A DNA stretch of 50,725 nt from the NCBI RefSeq assembly GCF_009760915.1, contig NZ_VIDQ01000057.1, positions 1 to 50,725 of the forward strand. Reading direction: 5' to 3'. Numbering within the stretch: the first letter of the stretch is position 1; each line of letters opens with the position of its first letter. This document shows positions 1-7,141 of this stretch, in pieces. This DNA is from Azohydromonas aeria (GTDB taxonomy: Bacteria; Pseudomonadota; Gammaproteobacteria; Burkholderiales; Burkholderiaceae_C). A model generated the notes under the pieces. It saw only the letters and a list, made by a program, of their open reading frames with translations, was not told the DNA's origin and made no database searches. A program made the position numbers and the translations under genes.

Positions 1-254
1 GCCGCCAGCCCCGTGGGCGCGCCCCAGCTCAGCGCCGCGGCGCCCAGCTCCGGCGCCTCGGCCGCCACCCGCGCGCGCAGCGCCGCCGCGCCGCCGAACA
101 GCCGCAGGCTCGCGCGCAGCTCCAGCAGTACCGCCTCCTCGACCTGCGCCACGCGCGGCGTGAACTGCAGCGCCCAGTGCGTCAGCGCCTGCAGCGCCGG
201 CAGTGCCGCCGCCTCAGTGGGCGGCGCGGGCGTGCAGGCGGCGGCCCACAGCAT
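1..254 (-). CDS. imuB: ImuB, Y-family DNA polymerase-like protein (N-terminal part)
   Basis: This is the first 84 codons of a gene that runs off the left edge. The ATG is at 252-254 and lies inside the end of imuA, giving a 41-bp overlap and suggesting translational coupling. The visible protein contains LQFTPRVAQVEEAVLLEL followed by SLRLFGG, which matches the N-terminal palm region of ImuB proteins. ImuB is the beta-clamp-binding member of the ImuA-ImuB-DnaE2 mutasome for damage-tolerant DNA synthesis. It usually lacks the acidic catalytic residues of active Y-family polymerases, but that cannot be judged here. A dnaE2 gene would be expected beyond the left edge. Confidence 0.85.
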   Translation of the reverse strand, partial: MLWAAACTPAPPTEAAALPALQALTHWALQFTPRVAQVEEAVLLELRASLRLFGGAAALRARVAAEAPELGAAALSWGAPTGLA

Positions 255-1080
255 CGCTGCGCTCCAGGACGGGAGAAGACGAAGGCTCCGACGCGACGCC
301 CTGCGGCTGCGGCAGCGCCGCCGCCGCCTCGTGCCGCGCCGGCACGGCGCCCGGCCGGCGCGTGCGCGCGGGCAGCACCGCGCGCAGGCCCTGCGGCACG
401 CTGGTGAGCTCGATCTCGCCCTCGTGCGCCGGGCCGCGGCGCTTGAGCAGGCGCACCTTCAGCGTCCAGGGCGTGTCGCCCGGCGCGGCCAACAGCCGCA
501 GCGGCGCGGCCGAGGGCTCGTGACGCGCGGCGGCCGGCCGGCACACGAAGGCCGGCAGCGCAGCGGCGTCATCGCCAGGCCCGCCACCGCCGCCCTGCGC
601 GCCCAGCTGCAGCCGCCGCAGCTGCTCCGGCCGCGCCTGCGGCAGCCAGGCCACCACCACGCCCTCGGCCGAGCGCAGCAGCTGCTCGGTGCACCACAGC
701 TGCTGCGACGGGCTGTCGGCCCGCACCCAGACCAGCTGGTGCGGGTCCAGCCCCGACTGCAGCAGCCCCGGCGCATGCGGCGGGCGCGGCGGATTGACCA
801 GCACCACGCGCCGGCCCCGCGCCGCCAGCGCCGCCAGCGCCGGGCCCAGCAGCCGCCACTCCAGCACCGCGGGCTGCGGCTGCAGCAGCTCGGTCAGCGC
901 CCCGCCCGGCCAGCCGCCGCCGGGCAGCTCACCGTCCAGCGCCTCGAAACCCGTGGCCCAGGCAGCCACCGGCGCCGGCCCCAGCTCGCTGCCCCGCCAC
1001 AACCCGGCCGCCACCGCCGGCGGCAACGCGGCCAGCGCGGAATTCGAAGCATGGGAGCGAGGCGGCGGGATGTCGGGCAT
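214..1080 (-). CDS. imuA: ImuA, translesion synthesis accessory protein (RecA/SulA-like)
   Basis: The 288-aa product is a RecA/SulA-like protein of the ImuA family. The typical ImuA block with WATGFEALDGELPGGGWPGG leads into ALTELLQ, followed by RRVVLVNPPRPPHAPGL. The canonical P-loop lysine is not evident. ImuA works with ImuB and DnaE2 in SOS-induced mutagenesis. I chose ATG 1080 over an in-frame start at 1122 because the longer frame would run through the LexA box at 1097-1112. The ribosome site is weak. imuB overlaps the 3' end on the same strand, so the two form an SOS operon transcribed leftwards, divergent from the HAF-repeat gene at 1398. Confidence 0.85.
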   Translation of the reverse strand: MPDIPPPRSHASNSALAALPPAVAAGLWRGSELGPAPVAAWATGFEALDGELPGGGWPGGALTELLQPQPAVLEWRLLGPALAALAARGRRVVLVNPPRPPHAPGLLQSGLDPHQLVWVRADSPSQQLWCTEQLLRSAEGVVVAWLPQARPEQLRRLQLGAQGGGGGPGDDAAALPAFVCRPAAARHEPSAAPLRLLAAPGDTPWTLKVRLLKRRGPAHEGEIELTSVPQGLRAVLPARTRRPGAVPARHEAAAALPQPQGVASEPSSSPVLERSDAVGRRLHARAAH

Positions 1081-1096
1081 GGGCGAGTTTTGAATA

Positions 1097-1112
1097 CTGT
1101 GTTTCCATACAG
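1097..1112. promoter_or_regulatory. LexA (SOS) box upstream of imuA
   Basis: CTGTGTTTCCATACAG fits CTG-N10-CAG, the LexA consensus used by beta- and gammaproteobacteria. It lies 17 bp upstream of the imuA ATG, where LexA would block transcription of the imuA-imuB operon. The HAF-repeat gene starts about 285 bp away on the other strand and is less likely to be controlled by it. Confidence 0.85.
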
Positions 1113-1229
1113 TATCCAACACGTCCGGCCGGATTGGGAACCCGGTGGTGCGGGCGCAACAACATTTTTTTCAAAGCTGACGGCGCGCGGGTACAGCCGG
1201 CAGCGGCGGCGCGGGCATTTCGCCATTCT

Positions 1230-1244
1230 GGGAACGGCATTTGC
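1230..1244 (+). promoter_or_regulatory. Candidate sigma-54 promoter for HAF-repeat gene
   Basis: GGGAACGGCATTTGC matches the -24/-12 consensus TGGCACG-N4-TTGC at the essential GG and GC, which are exactly 10 bp apart, plus the -ACG and TTGC blocks. The first base is G instead of T. Transcription would begin near 1256 and leave a leader of about 140 nt before the ATG at 1398. The 1081-1397 gap holds this site, the LexA box and no other feature I can support. A similar site precedes the PEP-CTERM gene at 26098. Confidence 0.5.
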
Positions 1245-1397
1245 TAAATAGCGCCCTTTCCGATGTTGTCAAAGCCGAAAAGGTCCGCTCCGGTCGTTTT
1301 CGGAGCCATGCCGCCTCCCAAAGGAGCGGGATGCGAGCGGGCAGGCCGGTAACTAAGGTTGCGTGCGCAGACAGGAAACGTCTGCCTGGAGGAACCC

Positions 1398-2546
1398 ATG
1401 CGCCGCATCCATTTCCTGGCCGCGCTGGCCGCGACCGCTTTCGTGAATACCGCCTTCGTGAGTACCGCGCTGGCCAACCGGGCCGACGATCTGGCCACCG
1501 CCCACGGCGCGCTGCATTTTCATGGCACGCAATACAAGGTGTACAACCTGGGCAGCGTCCAGGGCGGCAGCAGTTATGCCAAGTCGGTCAGCAGCAACGG
1601 CAAGGTGGCCGGCTGGGTCAGTTTCAACATCCTGGGCGGAAAGCGCCCGGCGATATTCGCCGCCGGCCAGATTCCCAAGTGGATCGCCACCGACGGCCGC
1701 GGCGAGGCCACCGGCATCAACGCTTCGGGCCAGGTGTCGGGCTGGTTCCTGCAGGGCACGACGCGGCGTGCCTTCCTATGGACCAACAACGCCATCGTGC
1801 AGATACCCTCGCCCTTCAGCGGCGCCAACCATGCCGCGGCCATCAACGACAGCGGCGTGGTGGTGGGCTATTTCGAAACCTCGCCCGGCGTCACCCGGGC
1901 ATTCAAGTTCCAGAATGGCCTGCTCACCGACCTGGGTAATTGGGGCGGCATCTCGGCCCAAGCCACGGCCATCAACAACAGCGGCGTCATTGCCGGCTTC
2001 AGGCAGAAATGGGTCAACGGCAAGCTCGTGAAGCAGGCCGTGCGGCTGGGCAGCGGCGGCTTGATGCAGGTATTCAGCCCGCTGGCCGGTTTCGACAATA
2101 TCGTGCCCACGGAAATCAACGGCAACGGCGACATGGCCGGTTCGCTGTCGGTGGAGGCCAGCAATTTCCCGATGGATGCCGCCTCGTTCATCGTGCAGGG
2201 CAACGCCGTCAAGCGCATCACCGCGGCGGGCTGCTGCTTCGGCAGCGTGGGCCTGTCGCTCAACAACAGCCGCAAGGTGGTGGGCTTCATTCACGACCGG
2301 CTGGGCGACCCGGCCAACAACGCCTGGGCCTGGGACGTGCCGGCCGGCGCGGTCACGAACACGGCGCTGTCGGTGCTGCCCGCGGCCAAGGCCGCCGGCT
2401 GGTACCAGCTCACCGAGGCCGCCGACATCAACAACAACGGCGTGATCGTGGGCCAGGGCGCGATCCGGCCCGCGGGCGGCGGGCAATTGATGCGCGCCTT
2501 CATGCTGGTGCCGGTGCCGGGGCTCACCACCAGGGCGGCGCAGTGA
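1398..2546 (+). CDS. Secreted HAF-repeat (beta-propeller-like) protein 1
   Basis: The 382-aa protein has a Sec signal peptide with likely cleavage after ALA near residue 27. Seven repeats follow, spaced roughly 45-55 residues apart, with cores such as INDSGVVVGY, INNSGVIAGF, INGNGDMAGS and INNNGVIVGQ. These are HAF-type extracellular repeats, and seven copies suggest a seven-bladed propeller. The upstream Met at 1359 was rejected because ATG 1398 has GGAGGA at 1388-1393 and begins directly with the signal peptide. There is no PEP-CTERM or other sorting tail and no membrane anchor beyond the signal. The biological role is unknown; a surface or matrix protein is plausible. It is clearly homologous to the protein at 13441-14556. 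Confidence 0.8.
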   Translation: MRRIHFLAALAATAFVNTAFVSTALANRADDLATAHGALHFHGTQYKVYNLGSVQGGSSYAKSVSSNGKVAGWVSFNILGGKRPAIFAAGQIPKWIATDGRGEATGINASGQVSGWFLQGTTRRAFLWTNNAIVQIPSPFSGANHAAAINDSGVVVGYFETSPGVTRAFKFQNGLLTDLGNWGGISAQATAINNSGVIAGFRQKWVNGKLVKQAVRLGSGGLMQVFSPLAGFDNIVPTEINGNGDMAGSLSVEASNFPMDAASFIVQGNAVKRITAAGCCFGSVGLSLNNSRKVVGFIHDRLGDPANNAWAWDVPAGAVTNTALSVLPAAKAAGWYQLTEAADINNNGVIVGQGAIRPAGGGQLMRAFMLVPVPGLTTRAAQ

Positions 2547-2591
2547 GGCGTTGAGCCCGCGGCGCCGCCGCGCCGCCCTGCCGCGATGCCG

Positions 2592-3500
2592 CTACGCCTG
2601 CGCGCCGTAGCGCTCCTGCAGGTAATTCGACGCGTCTTCGAGCACCGGCAAGGCCTGGTTCCAGTACCCGCTGGCGAAATGTCCCCGCTCCTGCGCCGAA
2701 AGCAGTGAAGTCCAGAGCTGGTGCAGATTCATGCCGCCGCCGACATGCGCCAGCCCGGGGCAGTAGCGCAGGTGCTTCCTGCCCACGTTGAGCAGGGTGG
2801 TGTTTTCCGAATGGGCCAGGTGGAGGACGAAATAATCCTCGATCCGGTGCTCTCCCAGGAGCATGCCCGTGGTTTCCCTGGCCAGCAGCGTGGTGCGCAG
2901 CAACTGGTACAGGGGTTCATAGGAAAAATCGGCCAGCCCGCGTCCATCCTCGGCATCGAAATCAAAGGGGAAATTTTCAGAACGCTGCCTGGCCAGGATG
3001 TCCGCATAGCGCCGCAGCCGCTCCACGCCCCGGAGCCCGCCGAAGCGGTGCAGGAAATTGCCGCCTTCGTAGGTTTCCGTGAATTTCCACTCGATCAGGA
3101 CCTGCGACACCTTGCCGTTGACCCGCGCCAGCATGAAGGCATCGACGCTGGTCTTCAGGTAGCCGCGCGCGCCGCCTTTTTCATTGATGGGAGAATTGCG
3201 CGGGCCGATCCATTCGAAAACGATGGGGCCGCGGTCGTCATACACTTCCCCGCCGAAATCCACGCCCGAAGGGAACCCGATGACCTCCTCGATTTCCAGG
3301 CCGAAGCTGTGGAAAAACGGCTGGATGAAGCCTGGATTCTGATTCAGATAACCCAGCACATTCAGGCAAGCGGCTGCGCTGCTGGCCGGATTGTCGATGG
3401 CATCGTGCAATTTCACGTTGCGTGAAATGCCGGCCTTGACGTGCTCGTTGTAGAACTGCCGGTCCCGGTAGGACTGCTGGCGTGCAATCAGGCTCTTCAT
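2592..3500 (-). CDS. Putative PD-(D/E)XK nuclease (PGN_0703-like)
   Basis: The 302-aa cytoplasmic protein contains SVDAFMLA (Asp120) and, 17 residues later, VLIEWKFTETYEG (Glu137, Lys139). This is the D...ExK spacing of the PD-(D/E)XK nuclease fold. The IEWKxTE block recalls the PGN_0703 family of putative restriction endonucleases; that link is from memory, not a search. No methyltransferase gene lies nearby. The start at 3500 has AGGAG five bases upstream. The diguanylate cyclase gene ends 27 bp upstream on the same strand, so co-transcription is likely. Codon use is less GC-rich than its neighbours, which may mean recent acquisition. The 3' end converges with the HAF gene at 2546. Confidence 0.55.
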   Translation of the reverse strand: MKSLIARQQSYRDRQFYNEHVKAGISRNVKLHDAIDNPASSAAACLNVLGYLNQNPGFIQPFFHSFGLEIEEVIGFPSGVDFGGEVYDDRGPIVFEWIGPRNSPINEKGGARGYLKTSVDAFMLARVNGKVSQVLIEWKFTETYEGGNFLHRFGGLRGVERLRRYADILARQRSENFPFDFDAEDGRGLADFSYEPLYQLLRTTLLARETTGMLLGEHRIEDYFVLHLAHSENTTLLNVGRKHLRYCPGLAHVGGGMNLHQLWTSLLSAQERGHFASGYWNQALPVLEDASNYLQERYGAQA

Positions 3501-3527
3501 TTCACTCCTCCCCCGTCGAATTTCTCG

Positions 3528-5546
3528 TCACGGCGGCGGTGTCGAGGCCGAAACCGGCGTGTCCGCCAGCGCCAGCGACTCCTCCAGCGTCACCACGCGG
3601 TTGCGCCCGCCGCGCTTGGCGGCGTAGAGGGCGCGGTCGGCCCCTTCCACCAGCTCCGTCACGCTGGTGCCGGGGCCGGGCAGCAGGCTGTGCAGGCCCA
3701 CGCTGAGCGTGACGCGGCCCGTCTCGCCGTGGCGGTGCTCGATGGCCAGCAGCTGCACCGCGCGGCGCACCAGCTCGGCCACCACGCGCGCGCCTTCGGC
3801 GTCGGTGCGCGGCAGCAGCAGCGCGAACTCCTCGCCGCCCCAGCGCGCCACCAGGTCGCCCGGGCGGCGCGAGACGCCGCGCAGCGCCATGGCCACGCGG
3901 CGCAGGCAGGCGTCGCCCGCGGGGTGGCCGTAGCTGTCGTTGAACAGCTTGAAGCGGTCGACGTCCATCATCAGCAGCGCCAGCGGCTCGCCGTCGCGCC
4001 GCGCCGCGCGCAGCGCGTCGTCCAGCGCCTGGTCGAAGCGGCGCCGGTTGGCCAGGCCCGTGAGCGGGTCGAAGGCCGCCAGCCGCGCCAGCTCCTGGTT
4101 GCTGCGCGCCAGCTCCTCGTGCGCCGTCTCCAGCTCCAGCTGCGTGCGCCGCAGCTCGGTGATGTCGGTGCGGATGGCGATGTACTGCCAGGGCTTGCCG
4201 CGCTCGTTGAGCAGCGGAACGATGGTCGTGTCCACCCAGTAGGTGCTGCCGTCCTTGGCGCGGTTCTCGATCTGGCCCTGCCAGATGCCGCCGCGCGCGA
4301 TGGTGCGCCACATCTGGCGGAAGAACGCCGGCGGGTGCCGCTCCGAGCGCACGATGCTGTGCGGGCTGCCGACGAGCTCCTCGCGGCTGTACTTGGACAG
4401 CGCGCAGAAGCGGTCGTTGACGGAGACGATCACGCCGCGCACGTCCGTCACCGCCACCACCGCGTGCACGTCGATGGCGCGCTGGATCTCGGCCAGGCGC
4501 CGGTGCGAGCGCTGCAGCTCGTCGGCCAGCGCCTGCTGCTGGCGCAGCGCGCGCAGCATGCGCACGCCCGCCAGCAGCAGCCCGGCCACCACCGCCGCCA
4601 CCGCCAGCGAGCTGACCGCCGCCGAGCGCTGCCACGAGGCCAGCACGTGCCGGCGCGACATCGCCACCACCACCGTGAAGCCGTAGCCGCGCGAGCGGCT
4701 GAAGCTGTAGAGGCGCTCGATGCGGTCCAGCGGCGACACCGCCATGTAGCTGCCCGAAGCGGCCTTCAGGTCGGCGCGCCGGTACAGCGTGGCGTCGCGC
4801 TGGCGCAGGTCGGCACCCATGGCGGCCTCGCTGAAGGGGCGGCGCGCCAGCACCTGGGCCTCGGCGTTGTTGAGCGCGATCAGCGCATCGGGCCCCAGGT
4901 CGAAGCGGTCCAGGTAGCGCTGCAGGTGCGCCATCGACAGCGCGCCCACCACCACGCCGGCGAAGCTGCCGTCGGCGTAGGCCAGCCGCCGCGTCAGCGG
5001 GACGACCCACTCGCCGTGCGGCTCGACGCGGTAGGGCGCGCCCAGCATCAGGTCGTCGCGGGTGCTGGCGCGGTGCAGCTTGAACCAGTCCCGCTCGCGC
5101 GCGGAGACCTCGTGGCGGCGCGTGGCGTAGGAACTCGCCACCAGCGTGCCGCTGCTGTCGTAGACGTAGACGTCGTGCAGCGCCGGCTGCTCGCTCAGGT
5201 GGCGCAGGATCTCGTCGCGCAGCGCCTGCGTGGCGCCGCCGCCGTCCTCGTAGGGCAGCAGCACCGAGCGCGACACCAGCGCCATGAAGTTGTCCGACTC
5301 GCGCAGCGTGGCGTCCATGTGGTCGAGCAGCGTCTCGGCCAGGTTGGACGTGGTCTGGCGCGCCTGCGCCAGCGTCGATTCCCGCGCCTGCCACAGGAAC
5401 AGCACCGTCGCCGCCACCAGCGCCAGGCAGGCCGCCATCAGCACCAGCTCCACGCGCAGCCGCGCCGCCGCGTCGGGCGCGGCCAGGCTCGGCTCAGGCA
5501 GGGGCTGAGGCTGAGTGGGGGCTGAATCGGAATTCGGGGCGCTCAT
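3528..5546 (-). CDS. Membrane diguanylate cyclase (Cache-PAS-GGDEF)
   Basis: The 672-aa protein would make c-di-GMP from two GTP. It has a first membrane helix around residues 30-50, a periplasmic Cache-like sensor to about 340 (DVYVYDSSGTLVASSYA), a second helix, a PAS domain (residues about 390-510, with GGIWQGQIENRAKDGSTYW) and a C-terminal GGDEF domain. The active site reads GGEEF at 570-574, and an RxxD inhibitory site (RPGD, 561-564) sits exactly five residues upstream, so product feedback inhibition is expected. There is no EAL domain. The open frame extends far upstream without a stop, but ATG 5546 is the first start that leads directly into the transmembrane protein. A nuclease-like gene follows 27 bp downstream. 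Confidence 0.9.
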   Translation of the reverse strand: MSAPNSDSAPTQPQPLPEPSLAAPDAAARLRVELVLMAACLALVAATVLFLWQARESTLAQARQTTSNLAETLLDHMDATLRESDNFMALVSRSVLLPYEDGGGATQALRDEILRHLSEQPALHDVYVYDSSGTLVASSYATRRHEVSARERDWFKLHRASTRDDLMLGAPYRVEPHGEWVVPLTRRLAYADGSFAGVVVGALSMAHLQRYLDRFDLGPDALIALNNAEAQVLARRPFSEAAMGADLRQRDATLYRRADLKAASGSYMAVSPLDRIERLYSFSRSRGYGFTVVVAMSRRHVLASWQRSAAVSSLAVAAVVAGLLLAGVRMLRALRQQQALADELQRSHRRLAEIQRAIDVHAVVAVTDVRGVIVSVNDRFCALSKYSREELVGSPHSIVRSERHPPAFFRQMWRTIARGGIWQGQIENRAKDGSTYWVDTTIVPLLNERGKPWQYIAIRTDITELRRTQLELETAHEELARSNQELARLAAFDPLTGLANRRRFDQALDDALRAARRDGEPLALLMMDVDRFKLFNDSYGHPAGDACLRRVAMALRGVSRRPGDLVARWGGEEFALLLPRTDAEGARVVAELVRRAVQLLAIEHRHGETGRVTLSVGLHSLLPGPGTSVTELVEGADRALYAAKRGGRNRVVTLEESLALADTPVSASTPPP

Positions 5547-5996
5547 GGCAGGGAAAACATGCCGCAGCCGCGATGGGGCGGCCGGCAACGGCGTCAGGAC
5601 GGAGGCCTTGGCGACGCAGCCCCGCTGAGTCGCGATCGGCACGGCGCGCCGGAACTTGAGGGTACACGGCAGAAAAACCGTGTCGATTCGCTTCCGGCGC
5701 GCGCGCCGGGGGCGGGCACGGCGTTTTTCAAGGCAGTGTGCCCCCCGGAAATGAGCCCCGTGATTCTCCCGGGCAATGGGTAAGCGGTTTGCTGAGGTAC
5801 CGGGTAACCCCTGCCGCATTGCCGCCCCGCACCCAAGCCCTTGCCGCCGCCATTCGCCCGCTGCCGTGCCCCAGCCGCCCGAACGACCTTCGGCGGCGGT
5901 CGCGGCGGCCCGCGGCAGGCACCGGGCCTTGCCGTTTCCGGTGGCGCGACGCAGCGCGGCGCCGTGTTGAAGAGTCACCGAGATGCAGGAACCGCC
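5547..5996. other. Intergenic region between divergent genes
   Basis: These 450 bp separate the divergent starts of the diguanylate cyclase and the 5997 gene and should hold both promoters. I saw no convincing gene, sigma-54 site, LexA box or RNA. The open frames crossing it are continuations of GC-rich frames with no ribosome site. Confidence 0.5.
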
Positions 5997-6458
5997 ATGT
6001 CCAACCTCCGACCCCGCGCCCGCTACCGGCCGCCCTCTACCTCCTTCCTCAGCGCGTTCGGCGGCCCGGGCCCGACGCGCCTGCGCCAGGACGAGGCGGC
6101 GGAGCTGGAATCGCTGGCCGACCTGCTGCAGCACTTCTGGATACAGCTCAACCGCGCGCGCATCCAGCACCTGTGCCAAGCGCTGCCCGGCGAGCGGCTG
6201 GAGAGCCTGTGGCGCGACCGCATCCGCGAGATCCAGGCGCTGATCGAGCGCGCCGGGCTGCTCACCCAGGACCACGCCGTCGAGGGCCTGGAGCGCGCGC
6301 GCAGCGCCGTCGACGACTGGGAGCAGCAGGTGCGGCGCTTCATCCAGGGCCCGGCGCGCATGGCCGACTACTGCATCCTGCAGAACCGCCTGGAGACCAT
6401 GGCGCGCGCCATCGACCTGTGCGTGCGCATGTGGCAGCTGGAGCAGCGGCGCGACTGA
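5997..6458 (+). CDS. Conserved hypothetical alpha-helical protein
   Basis: The 153-aa protein starts at ATG 5997 with AGGA at 5987-5990. A longer in-frame start at 5841 adds only low-complexity Pro/Arg sequence without a ribosome site. After a basic N-terminus the chain is strongly helical and amphipathic (ADLLQHFWIQLNRARIQ, IREIQALIERAGLL, ILQNRLETMARAIDL), with no signal peptide or membrane helix. I do not recognise the family. The NnrU gene begins 84 bp downstream on the same strand. Its function is unknown; a small soluble helical bundle is the most that can be said. Confidence 0.65.
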   Translation: MSNLRPRARYRPPSTSFLSAFGGPGPTRLRQDEAAELESLADLLQHFWIQLNRARIQHLCQALPGERLESLWRDRIREIQALIERAGLLTQDHAVEGLERARSAVDDWEQQVRRFIQGPARMADYCILQNRLETMARAIDLCVRMWQLEQRRD

Positions 6459-6542
6459 AGCGCAGGCCAGGGCCGAGGTTGCGGGCGCATCGGAGTGCGC
6501 GCCTATGATCGGGCGCACCTCCACCGCCCGCGAAAGCCCGCC

Positions 6543-7115
6543 ATGACGCTGCTGCTGCTCGGCCTGATCCTGTTCCTCGGCACGCACTCGGTGTCGATCC
6601 TCGCTCCCGAATGGCGCCGCGGCTGGATCGCGCGCCACGGCGAGGGGCCCTGGAAGGGGCTGTACTCGCTGGTGTCGCTGGCGGGCTTCGCGGCGCTGAT
6701 CGTGGGCTACGGCTGGGCGCGCCAGGACCCGCTGGTGCTGTGGACCCCGCCGCTGTGGACGCGCCACCTGGCGCTGCTGCTGATGCTGCCGGTGTTCCCG
6801 CTGCTGCTGGCGGCCTACCTGCCCGGGCGCATCAAGGCGGCGGCGAAGCACCCGATGCTCGTGGCCGTGAAGCTGTGGGCGCTGGCGCACCTGCTGGCCA
6901 ACGGCACGCTGGCCGATCTGCTGCTCTTCGGCGGCTTCCTGGCCTGGGCGGTGGCGGACCGCATCTCCGTCAAGCGGCATCCGCGCGGCCCCGTGCCCGG
7001 CGCCCCGCCGCGCGCGGCCAACGACGCCATCGCCCTCGTCGCCGGGCTGGCGCTGTACGCGCTCTTCGTCACCCGCGCCCACGCCTGGCTGTTCGGCGTG
7101 TCGCCGCTGGGTTGA
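6543..7115 (+). CDS. NnrU family membrane protein
   Basis: The 190-aa polytopic protein begins MTLLLLGLILFLGTHSVSI, a hallmark of the NnrU family, with IKAAAKHPMLVAVKLWALAH and LLANGTLADLLLFGGFLAW in the middle. About five or six membrane helices are predictable. NnrU was named from nitrite/nitric oxide reduction loci, and relatives include enzymes acting on isoprenoid-derived substrates. No denitrification genes are present in this window, so a respiratory role is not supported by context. Start 6543 was chosen over 6495 because the protein begins there with its first membrane helix. Confidence 0.85.
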   Translation: MTLLLLGLILFLGTHSVSILAPEWRRGWIARHGEGPWKGLYSLVSLAGFAALIVGYGWARQDPLVLWTPPLWTRHLALLLMLPVFPLLLAAYLPGRIKAAAKHPMLVAVKLWALAHLLANGTLADLLLFGGFLAWAVADRISVKRHPRGPVPGAPPRAANDAIALVAGLALYALFVTRAHAWLFGVSPLG

Positions 7116-7141
7116 GCCCCCAACCGGCCGGGGAACCCGAC

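Noticed and set aside
1081..1122. Longer ImuA start at 1122
   Set aside because: The extension would translate through the LexA box, and the family-typical protein starts at 1080.
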